DNA of 6,470 bases, taken from Bacteroidota bacterium. GTDB taxonomy: Bacteria > Bacteroidota > Bacteroidia > Cytophagales > Cyclobacteriaceae. Under the pieces are notes generated by a model that did no database searches, was not told where the DNA came from, and was given only the letters and a program-made list of their open reading frames with translations. The DNA lies in assembly GCA_023417955.1 (NCBI GenBank), contig JAEZDW010000403.1, positions 1 through 6,470 on the forward strand. The letters run 5' to 3'. This document shows positions 1 to 5,602 of this stretch, one piece after another. How positions within the stretch are numbered: position 1 is the stretch's first letter; every line of letters begins with the position of its first letter. The translations under genes and the position numbers were made by a program.

Positions 1-763
1 GGCACAAGCCATGCAATACTTTCCGGTGTGAGGTATTGCGTTCTGCAATTTGCGCAGCCACATCAGCCATATTTGTTACGGCGAATTTGAAAACGGCCGC
101 GCCTTCCTGATATACGTAGTGCTGACGCGCAGTAACGGTTTCGATAGACGCCGGTCGACGACTTCCACCTGCTTTCATGTGAAGATATGTTTCTCCGCTG
201 CCATCGCTTCTGTGAATGGAGTCCATAATACCAATATCATCAGTAGTAGGTTCAAGCAGGACGCATCCCGCACCGTCTCCGAAGATGATGCATGTAGTAC
301 GGTCGGTGTAATCCATAATGGCTGACATCTTGTCTCCGCCGATAACGACAACTTTTTTGTAACGACCGGATTCAATGAAGCTGGCTCCGGTTGTTAGTGC
401 GTAAATGAATCCGGAACACGCTGCACTCATGTCGAAGCTGAAGGCGTTAACGGCGCCAACGGCGGTGGCTACGATGTTTGCTGTTGCCGGGAATGTCATG
501 TCAGCGGTAACCGTTGCAAACAGGATCAGGTCTATGTCCTTCGGATCCGTATTGGTTTTCGCCAGCATGTCTTTGACGGCTTCTATGCCAAGGACTGAAA
601 CACCTTTGTTTTCGCCTTTCAGAATTCTTCTTTCTTTGATTCCGGTACGGGTGGTGATCCACTCATCGCTTGTCTCCACCATCGTTTCGAGCTCCTTGTT
701 GGTAAGGATGTAGTCGGGAACATAGCCGCCTACGCCTGTGATTGCTGCTCTTATTTTTGTCAT
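1..763 (-). CDS. fabH: Beta-ketoacyl-ACP synthase III (FabH), 3' end beyond window, apparent frameshift near base 36
   Basis: This enzyme condenses acetyl-CoA with malonyl-ACP in the cytoplasm to start fatty-acid synthesis. The ATG is at 763 and the protein begins MTKIRAAITGVGGYVP, the usual thiolase-fold FabH start. The family motif SDEWITTRTGIKERR lies at about residues 32-46. The nucleophile is Cys116 in DMSAACSGFIYAL, followed by FGDGAG near 162-167 and MKAGGSRRPAS near 196-206. About 243 residues read normally. After Glu-Arg-Asn (241-243) the frame gives an un-FabH-like tail, whereas shifting by one base at about 35-37 restores LTPESIAWLVP, the sequence that leads into the HQAN active-site motif just outside the window. 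A base is therefore missing there, by mutation or by sequencing error. The catalytic His and Asn cannot be seen. The gene lies downstream of rpmF, separated by 187 bases with a strong hairpin. Family assignment is near certain. Confidence 0.95.
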   Translation of the reverse strand, partial: MTKIRAAITGVGGYVPDYILTNKELETMVETSDEWITTRTGIKERRILKGENKGVSVLGIEAVKDMLAKTNTDPKDIDLILFATVTADMTFPATANIVATAVGAVNAFSFDMSAACSGFIYALTTGASFIESGRYKKVVVIGGDKMSAIMDYTDRTTCIIFGDGAGCVLLEPTTDDIGIMDSIHRSDGSGETYLHMKAGGSRRPASIETVTARQHYVYQEGAAVFKFAVTNMADVAAQIAERNTSHRKVLHGLC

Positions 764-789
764 AGTAATTTTTTTGGCCACTGAGAAGT

Positions 790-799
790 GGTGATCACC
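790..799. promoter_or_regulatory. Perfect 10-bp palindrome upstream of fabH, possible operator
   Basis: GGTGATCACC is a perfect palindrome 27 bases before the fabH ATG, in the 50 bases between the hairpin and the gene. Its left edge overlaps a second small inverted repeat, CCACT-GAGA-AGTGG at 778-791, so in RNA the two folds would compete. A further short dyad, GTCAA-CA-TTGAC, lies at 892-903 in the same gap. None matches an operator I can name, and palindromes of this length arise by chance. Confidence 0.25.
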
Positions 800-804
800 T
801 CTCG

Positions 805-840
805 AAAATAGAACTGCCCGATGAGGCCATCATCGGGCAG
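805..840 (-). terminator. Hairpin with T-rich tail between rpmF and fabH (terminator or attenuator)
   Basis: CTGCCCGATGA at 814-824 is perfectly complementary to TCATCGGGCAG at 830-840, giving an 11-bp stem with a 5-base loop. Read on the minus strand the stem is followed by TTCTATTTTC (804-813), the layout of an intrinsic terminator; the plus-strand side has no T run. It lies about 110 bases after the rpmF stop and 50 bases before the fabH start. It could end the rpmF transcript or act as a partial terminator that sets how much fabH is made. The structure is seen directly; its role is inferred. Confidence 0.6.
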
Positions 841-950
841 GGATGTTATCTGGATAAGTTCCTATAAGAACGTTGCAAATTCGTTTCGCTCGTCAACATT
901 GACCATTTGGCTGTGTCTTTGCAGTTCGGGAGAGCGAGCTTGATCATTTC

Positions 951-1142
951 TCAGGCGAGCACTTCTTTTTCCATCACCACTTTACCATTGAAGTAAAGCT
1001 TTCCTTCGTGCCAGTAGGCGCGGTGAGGAAGGTGATGTTCACCGGTTGTCGGGCAAATTGTAAATTGTTTCGCAGTTGCCTTGTAATGTGTTCTTCTCTT
1101 ATCTCTTCGTGTTTTCGAGGTTTTACGCTTCGGATTTGGCAT
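951..1142 (-). CDS. rpmF: 50S ribosomal protein L32
   Basis: This is a small basic protein of the large ribosomal subunit, 63 residues, a normal length for L32. It begins with the typical MPNPKRKTSKTRRDKRRTH, continues with the degenerate zinc-ribbon core ICPTTGEHHLPHRAY, and ends with YFNGKVVMEKEVLA. Only one cysteine (in ICPTTG) remains of the four that bind zinc in some L32 proteins, so this is a cysteine-poor form that should not bind zinc in the four-cysteine way. The ATG is at 1142. The gene starts 12 bases after the stop of the DUF177 gene upstream, and the two are surely co-transcribed, as is usual for yceD-rpmF pairs. The next gene, fabH, is 187 bases away across a hairpin, so L32 may be at the end of one transcript form. 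Confidence 0.96.
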   Translation of the reverse strand: MPNPKRKTSKTRRDKRRTHYKATAKQFTICPTTGEHHLPHRAYWHEGKLYFNGKVVMEKEVLA

Positions 1143-1154
1143 AGTACAAACAGT

Positions 1155-1691
1155 TTATTTTAATTTTTTTAATATGTTCCATCGTGGATCAATCTTTCCG
1201 TCGTCGCCGTCATCAGTCTGATCCTCGCCTCCGGAACGATATACAATCTTGCCTTCTTCGCTTCCTTCATCAAGGGTGTCTTCGGCCGCGAACCTTGGAT
1301 GAAGCTTTTTCATCGGCACCGCCAGCACAATGAACTCGTATATGTATTGTCCGAGTTCCAGCGCAACGGCTTCCCGATTGATCATTACGATTTCGTCACT
1401 GATCTCCTCGTCGGTGTCGCCGTATTTAAACAACACCTTCTTTTTTGTCCAGATCGGATAATCGAAAGGCTCAAGGCTGCGGTCACAGGTTAATGTAGCC
1501 GTTCCCTTGATGCTAAAATCCGCCTCAATGAACGTCTCGTGCTTGTTCAACGCGACATCCACCCGAAACCCCCCTTTTGAGACCACCCCGGTGCCGTAGT
1601 GCCTGAAAAACTCGTCCCCAACCTCGTATTCGAACTGATGGAGCTTGTTGCTCAGGCCAACGATATTTACGCGAAAATCTCCCACCTCCAA
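1155..1691 (-). CDS. DUF177 / YceD family protein
   Basis: The protein has 178 residues and belongs to the YceD (DUF177) family, found across bacteria next to rpmF and linked in E. coli and plants to 23S rRNA accumulation or large-subunit assembly; its exact activity is unsettled. Family features are NIVGLSNKLHQFEYEV near the N-terminus, GTATLTCDRSLEPFDYPI in the middle (the conserved Cys region), the segment VPMKKLHPRF, an acidic stretch of about 25 residues, and a C-terminal IDPRWNILKKLK. No ATG is available: an in-frame TAG lies two codons upstream, so the start is TTG at 1691 or GTG at 1685. I chose TTG because it gives the few extra residues usual before the first strand. The protein is acidic apart from its basic tail. 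It sits 12 bases before rpmF in the same operon. Confidence 0.9.
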   Translation of the reverse strand: MEVGDFRVNIVGLSNKLHQFEYEVGDEFFRHYGTGVVSKGGFRVDVALNKHETFIEADFSIKGTATLTCDRSLEPFDYPIWTKKKVLFKYGDTDEEISDEIVMINREAVALELGQYIYEFIVLAVPMKKLHPRFAAEDTLDEGSEEGKIVYRSGGEDQTDDGDDGKIDPRWNILKKLK

Positions 1692-1722
1692 ACCCTATCA
1701 GGGCGGTTAAAAAATTAGTCGG

Positions 1723-1730
1723 CAAATTTA
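1723..1730 (-). promoter_or_regulatory. Bacteroidota-type -7 element upstream of the DUF177 gene
   Basis: On the minus strand TAAATTTG matches the Bacteroidota -7 consensus TAnnTTTG exactly, 31 bases before the TTG start at 1691. I found no TTTG at the expected distance upstream, so only half the promoter is visible. Just upstream is a small inverted repeat, TGCACC-AGAC-GGTGCA at 1749-1764. A promoter here would give DUF177-rpmF-fabH its own transcript apart from pdxA and the TerB-like gene, which fits the 142-base gap. Confidence 0.4.
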
Positions 1731-1833
1731 GGACTTTTAATGGGAATGTGCACCAGACGGTGCATACATTTTAGGGTTACGCCAGGCAGGCGCATAAAAG
1801 GGCCTATTTGCCCAGTTTCGGCAGGAAAATGCC

Positions 1834-2220
1834 CTAGATATATTGTGTAAGCGCCACGTCCTGGAACTCTTTGCGGCTCTTTTTGCCGAAATTCTCGATG
1901 AAGTAGTCAATCACACCTTTCTTGAATCCAAGCTTGATCGCTATGTTTTTGCAGAAAATGACTTCGCTTTCGAAGACATTCTGGTCGGCAAAGATCAGTT
2001 CGATACAGGAAATCAGATACTCAAATTTCTGATCTGGAGACAAAGCCCCCAGAGAATCAATGGGTTCCGGATTCCTGATCAGCTCCTGGACATCCTTTTC
2101 CGGGAATTTCCGGTCGCTGGCGATCTTGAAAATCATCTCGCGCTCAATCTTCGCAAAGTGTTTGTCGGCTTCGGCCAGTTGGATTAGAATGTTCAGTTGC
2201 TTTTTAGTGACGATATCCAT
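1834..2220 (-). CDS. Small TerB-like helical protein
   Basis: This is a soluble, mostly helical protein of about 128 residues resembling the TerB-like (tellurite resistance TerB / DjlA N-terminal) superfamily, judged from its pattern of two similar helical segments: LIQLAEADKHFAKIEREMI near the start and CIELIFADQNVFESEVIFC in the second half. Both carry the typical hydrophobic-acidic layout, with an aspartate and a glutamate about 7-9 residues apart that in TerB bind metal. There is no signal peptide or membrane segment. I chose ATG at 2220 over a TTG three codons upstream (2229). It lies between pdxA (91 bases away) and the DUF177 gene (142 bases away), in a cluster where such a gene is not part of the usual core. 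Its function is unknown; tellurite resistance should not be assumed, since no other ter gene is present. Confidence 0.75.
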   Translation of the reverse strand: MDIVTKKQLNILIQLAEADKHFAKIEREMIFKIASDRKFPEKDVQELIRNPEPIDSLGALSPDQKFEYLISCIELIFADQNVFESEVIFCKNIAIKLGFKKGVIDYFIENFGKKSRKEFQDVALTQYI

Positions 2221-2239
2221 TTCAACCAATACTTGAAAT

Positions 2240-2247
2240 CAAATATA
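2240..2247 (-). promoter_or_regulatory. Bacteroidota-type -7 element upstream of the TerB-like gene
   Basis: TATATTTG on the minus strand matches TAnnTTTG exactly and lies 19 bases before the chosen ATG at 2220, which would give a leader of roughly 15 bases. No convincing TTTG was found about 19-21 bases further upstream. The site also supports ATG 2220 as a real start, although TTG 2229 cannot be excluded. Confidence 0.4.
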
Positions 2248-2310
2248 ATGATTAATCCACGGAAGATGCATGCGGGCAGCCGAAGGGTCAAATACTAAAC
2301 AGAAGTACCC

Positions 2311-3330
2311 TTATTTTTCTGTAAACGGCTCATTTCTGGCCTTCAGAATGTCTACGGCCGCGAAAACCGCCTGCCGGAACGATTCCTCACTGGCCTGTCC
2401 CTTGCCCGCCAACGGATAGGCAGTGCCGTGGTCCGGGGATGTCCGCACGACGTTCAGGCCCGCCGTGAAATTCACGCCATTTTCGAACGCAATCGCCTTA
2501 AATGCTACCAGACCCTGATCATGGTACATTGCCAGCACACCGTCGAATTTGCGGTATTGGGCGGTGCCGAAAAACCCGTCGGCAGGGTATGGGCCATAAA
2601 CCAGCTTGCCCTTGTTTCTATGGTCGTTTATGAGCGGTTTGATAATCGAATCATCCTCCGTCCCGATAAGCCCGCCATCGCCGGAATGGGGGTTTAGTCC
2701 AAGTACGGCGATTCGCGGTTTCTGAATGCCGAAATCTTTCCGAAGACTTTGCTCCATGATCCGCAGCTTCGATTCAATGGCCTCCTTCGTTATGGCTGCC
2801 GCCACATCCTTTAATGCCACATGCTCAGTCACAAGCCCTACTCTTAATTCATCGCTCACCATAAACATCAGGCTTTGCTCAGCGCCGAAGAACTTCGTGA
2901 TATACGCAGTATGACCAGTAAACGGAAACTCTTCACTATGAATGGAGTGCTTGTCGATCGGGGCGGTTACAAGGGCATCGATCATGCCGTCACGAAGGTC
3001 TTCACAGGCTTGCTTCAGCGCAAGAAAGGATGCCTTACCAGATTCTCGTGATGGCTTCCCTGGTGTTATTTCAAACTGATCCTCCCAGCAGTTAACGACG
3101 TTGGTCGTTTTCGCAGAGTATTGACCCCGGCTTCTGACCTGGCTGTAATTAAATTCTTCAATGTTTAACTGCTTCTTGTAAAAGGTAATAACCTTGCTCG
3201 AACCGTATATTACCGGCGTGAATAAGTTGAAGAGCCGGTGATCGGCAAGTGTCTTCATGATGACTTCGGGTCCGATCCCGTTGAGGTCACCGATGGTAAT
3301 TCCGATCCTTGGCTTATGGTTGGAGGTCAT
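2311..3330 (-). CDS. pdxA: 4-hydroxythreonine-4-phosphate dehydrogenase
   Basis: PdxA oxidises 4-phosphohydroxy-L-threonine with NAD+; the product decarboxylates to 3-amino-2-oxopropyl phosphate, which PdxJ joins with deoxyxylulose 5-phosphate to make pyridoxine 5'-phosphate. The protein has 339 residues, the usual length. It starts with RIGITIGDLNGIGPEV (8-23), and the three metal-binding histidines are His140 (in FTGHTAY), His215 (in GLNPHSGDGG) and His270 (in AMYHDQGL). The C-terminal RTSPDHGTAYPLAGKG (296-311) is the conserved substrate and cofactor loop. All key residues are intact. The ATG is at 3330. In E. coli pdxA lies in one operon with ksgA/rsmA; here the two are neighbours but divergent, starting 126 bases apart. 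The gene heads the minus-strand cluster. The presence of pdxA implies the DXP-dependent route to vitamin B6. Confidence 0.96.
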   Translation of the reverse strand: MTSNHKPRIGITIGDLNGIGPEVIMKTLADHRLFNLFTPVIYGSSKVITFYKKQLNIEEFNYSQVRSRGQYSAKTTNVVNCWEDQFEITPGKPSRESGKASFLALKQACEDLRDGMIDALVTAPIDKHSIHSEEFPFTGHTAYITKFFGAEQSLMFMVSDELRVGLVTEHVALKDVAAAITKEAIESKLRIMEQSLRKDFGIQKPRIAVLGLNPHSGDGGLIGTEDDSIIKPLINDHRNKGKLVYGPYPADGFFGTAQYRKFDGVLAMYHDQGLVAFKAIAFENGVNFTAGLNVVRTSPDHGTAYPLAGKGQASEESFRQAVFAAVDILKARNEPFTEK

Positions 3331-3358
3331 GTCTCGTGTTTAATCCTTTGCGATATAA

Positions 3359-3366
3359 CAAATTAA
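3359..3366 (-). promoter_or_regulatory. Possible -7 element for pdxA
   Basis: TTAATTTG on the minus strand matches TAnnTTTG with one mismatch and lies 28 bases before the pdxA ATG. No clear -33 TTTG is placed correctly upstream. The divergent gap must hold a pdxA promoter unless transcription starts elsewhere, and this is the best candidate I see, but it is weak. Confidence 0.25.
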
Positions 3367-3420
3367 GGCGAAAACTCCGAAACACCACGGACATGAATCA
3401 CGTCTTGGGCAATTGGCGTT

Positions 3421-3451
3421 TTTGCCGCTTTGCCAGTTCATCGTACTTTTG
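3421..3451 (+). promoter_or_regulatory. Consensus Bacteroidota promoter for rsmA
   Basis: TTTG at 3421-3424 is followed by exactly 19 bases and then TACTTTTG at 3444-3451, a full match to the Bacteroidota sigma-ABfr promoter (TTTG, 19-21 bases, TAnnTTTG). By the usual spacing transcription should begin around 3455, only a couple of bases before the ATG at 3457. The mRNA would then be leaderless or nearly so, and the upstream in-frame TTG at 3430 could not be used from this transcript. Confidence 0.7.
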
Positions 3452-3456
3452 CCGGG

Positions 3457-4269
3457 ATGGAAAAACGGAATACGGGCAAGGTCAGGCCGAAGAAATTTCT
3501 TGGTCAGCATTTTTTGCACGATCAAAACATTGCCCGTAGGATAGTCGATGGGTTGCAACTGACGGGCGATGACCTCGTGCTAGAGATTGGACCTGGGATG
3601 GGTGTCCTCACCCGTTACTTGCTGGAGATCCCCGGTATTGCGCTGCACCTTATTGAAATTGATCGCGAATCGATCGCATACCTTCGGGAACATTACCCGT
3701 CACTAGGACAAAGAATTATTGAGGGTGATTTTCTCGAATTTGACTTTGACAAACTCCCTTCAGGTCGTTTAAAAGTTATCGGCAACTTTCCGTACAACAT
3801 CTCCTCCCAGATATTTTTCAGAATCCTCGGGCAACGCGATCGCGTCGATCAGGTTGTGTGTATGCTTCAGAAAGAAGTTGCCGACCGTATCGCTGCACCC
3901 CCGGGGAATAAATCTTATGGAATACTCAGCGTCTTGCTTCAGGCGTTTTACAAGGTTGATGCCTTGTTTAAGGTTTCACCCGGTGTGTTTACACCACCAC
4001 CGAAAGTGATGTCCGCGGTCATCAGGCTCACGCGAAACAACGTAAGTAAACTTGACTGCGACGAGTCTTTATTCGTGCAGGTTGTAAAGCAGGGATTCAA
4101 CATGAGAAGGAAGACCTTGCGCAACGCGCTGAAACCTCTAAATTTAGATGAGAAGTTCCTGCCTGCAGGAATACTGGACAAGCGCGCCGAACAACTTTCG
4201 GTGGAGATGTTTATTGGTCTGACAAAAGCTATTGAAGAAAGTCGTGGAACAGCACCTGGTGGAATTTGA
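3457..4269 (+). CDS. rsmA: 16S rRNA (adenine1518-N6/adenine1519-N6)-dimethyltransferase
   Basis: RsmA (KsgA) dimethylates two neighbouring adenines in the 3' terminal helix of 16S rRNA late in 30S assembly, using S-adenosylmethionine. From ATG 3457 the protein has 270 residues, normal for the family. It shows KKFLGQHFLHD (12-22), the SAM-binding loop LEIGPGMGVLT (42-52), the acidic ribose-binding IEIDRE (66-71), GDFLEFDF (90-97), the catalytic NFPY motif in VIGNFPYNISSQ (107-118), the MLQKEVADRI helix (136-145) and TPPPKVMSAVIRL (179-191). A TTG at 3430 would add nine residues, but it lies inside the promoter, so ATG is preferred. The last ten or so residues (SRGTAPGGI) extend past the usual family end and overlap the start of mgtE, which suggests translational coupling. 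No key residue is missing. Confidence 0.96.
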   Translation: MEKRNTGKVRPKKFLGQHFLHDQNIARRIVDGLQLTGDDLVLEIGPGMGVLTRYLLEIPGIALHLIEIDRESIAYLREHYPSLGQRIIEGDFLEFDFDKLPSGRLKVIGNFPYNISSQIFFRILGQRDRVDQVVCMLQKEVADRIAAPPGNKSYGILSVLLQAFYKVDALFKVSPGVFTPPPKVMSAVIRLTRNNVSKLDCDESLFVQVVKQGFNMRRKTLRNALKPLNLDEKFLPAGILDKRAEQLSVEMFIGLTKAIEESRGTAPGGI

Positions 4270-5602
4270 ACTTACTAAGGAATTTCTCGATCGCTTTCGA
4301 CAGGCGCTGGATGAAAAGCAGGCAGACTTCATCAGACAAGCGCTCGAAGATGTCAAGCCCGAAGATATTGCGTCACTCCTGACGGAATTTTCTGCAGACG
4401 AGGGAAAGTTCGTCCTTGACTTATTTTCATCGGAACTGCAGGCGCAGGTTGTTAACAATCTTGATCCGGACATTCGTCGCCGAAACCTCAGCGTCTACGA
4501 ACCTCCTGCAATTGCCGGTATGCTGAATCAACTTGCCAGTGACGATAGTGCTGACATTCTAAATGAACTGCCGGTAAAAGAACGGGAAGAAGTGCTTGTT
4601 CTGCTCGATCACGAATTGCGCGAGCAGGTAACGGAACTGCTGCGTTATGAAGCCAACGTTGCCGGTGGGCTGATGGCAAAAGAATTGATCAAAGCGCGGA
4701 TTGACTGGACCGTTGTTCAATGCGTAGACGAGATCAGAAAGCAAGCTGAGAATGTTTCCAGATTCTATCAGGTTTATGTAGTTGATGAGCAAAACCGGCT
4801 TCTTGGGAAGGTTGCGCTGCAAGACCTTATTATATCGGAAGCAAAAACCATTGTGGCTGATATATATGAAGCCGATATTGTAAGTGTGCAGACGTATCAG
4901 GAAGGCGGAGAGGTTGCTGATATCATGAAGAAGTACGACCTCGAATCGTTACCGGTTGTTAATATGCAAAACCAACTCGTCGGGCGCATTACGATTGACG
5001 ACATCGTTGACGTGATCACCGAGCAGGCTGAAGAAGAACGGCAACTCATGGCTGGTATCAGCGAAGACGTTGAAGAAGATGACAGTGTCTGGCGCAACAC
5101 GCGTGCCAGGTTGCCGTGGCTTGTTATCGGTATATTCGGCGGGCTTGTGAATGCGAAGTTTATGGGGCTCTTTGAAACAGAGCTCGCCCGTGTTACCGCA
5201 ATTGCGTTTTTTATTCCCTTGATTCAGGCTACCGGTGGGAACGTCGGCATACAATCGTCGTCGCTTATCGTACAAAGTCTGGCTAACCCCACATTTGTTG
5301 ATATCAGCCTGTGGCAAAGACTCGTGAAGGTTTTTTTTGTGGCATTGCTCAACGGACTATTTCTCTCCCTTCTCGTGATTGTCGCAAACATCGTCCTGTT
5401 TAATGAGTATGAACTTTCTACAGTCGTTAGTATCGCATTGTTCAGCGTCATTGTTTTTGCGTCGTTCATCGGTACGATTACACCACTGATCTTGAATAGA
5501 TTCGGATTCAATCCCGCGCTTGCATCAGGTCCGTTCATTACAACTACCAATGATTTACTCGGACTGACCATTTATTTTTTCACTGTACACCTAATGCTCT
5601 GA
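4259..5602 (+). CDS. mgtE: Magnesium transporter MgtE
   Basis: MgtE is a dimeric Mg2+-gated Mg2+ channel of the inner membrane. Numbered from the furthest possible start (TTG 4232, 456 residues), it has a helical MgtE_N domain at about 20-140, two CBS domains at about 150-205 and 210-268 that sense cytosolic Mg2+, a linker with an acidic run (SEDVEEDDS), and a five-helix membrane domain from about 293 that starts with RLPWLVIGIFGGL. The family signature FIPLIQATGGNVGIQSSS is at 327-344. The last helix has PALASGPFITTTND, whose Asp441 matches the pore-lining Asp432 of Thermus MgtE. At the position of Thermus Asp418 there is Asn427. No ATG is available; candidates are TTG 4232, GTG 4244 and GTG 4259. 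I chose GTG 4259 because family members start just before the FELTKEF stretch. It overlaps rsmA by 11 bases and ends in TGATG with the next gene. Confidence 0.93.
   Translation: MEFELTKEFLDRFRQALDEKQADFIRQALEDVKPEDIASLLTEFSADEGKFVLDLFSSELQAQVVNNLDPDIRRRNLSVYEPPAIAGMLNQLASDDSADILNELPVKEREEVLVLLDHELREQVTELLRYEANVAGGLMAKELIKARIDWTVVQCVDEIRKQAENVSRFYQVYVVDEQNRLLGKVALQDLIISEAKTIVADIYEADIVSVQTYQEGGEVADIMKKYDLESLPVVNMQNQLVGRITIDDIVDVITEQAEEERQLMAGISEDVEEDDSVWRNTRARLPWLVIGIFGGLVNAKFMGLFETELARVTAIAFFIPLIQATGGNVGIQSSSLIVQSLANPTFVDISLWQRLVKVFFVALLNGLFLSLLVIVANIVLFNEYELSTVVSIALFSVIVFASFIGTITPLILNRFGFNPALASGPFITTTNDLLGLTIYFFTVHLML

Noticed and set aside
50..713. Open frames on the plus strand at 50-325 and 405-713
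   Set aside because: They lie opposite fabH, show no protein-family features, and the minus-strand frame has unmistakable FabH motifs.
858..871. Short inverted repeat GTTC-CTATAA-GAAC in the rpmF-fabH gap
   Set aside because: Four-base arms are expected by chance and there is no T run or family motif beside it.
1796..1813. Possible terminator after the TerB-like gene: GGGC-AAATAG-GCCC then TTTT on the minus strand
   Set aside because: The stem has only four base pairs, too weak to call, although its place after the stop codon is suggestive.
1843..2187. Plus-strand open frame of 114 codons opposite the TerB-like gene
   Set aside because: It mirrors the minus-strand gene; the minus-strand frame has TerB-like repeats, a -7 element and fits the strand of its neighbours.
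3421..3436. TTG at 3430 as the rsmA start
   Set aside because: It lies between the -33 and -7 promoter elements and adds nine residues that do not resemble the RsmA family N-terminus.
3340..3558. Minus-strand open frame across the divergent region
   Set aside because: It overlaps the rsmA promoter and the conserved N-terminus of RsmA and has no recognisable features.
4949..5571. Long minus-strand open frames inside mgtE
   Set aside because: They are shadows of a gene whose CBS and membrane-domain motifs are clear on the plus strand.
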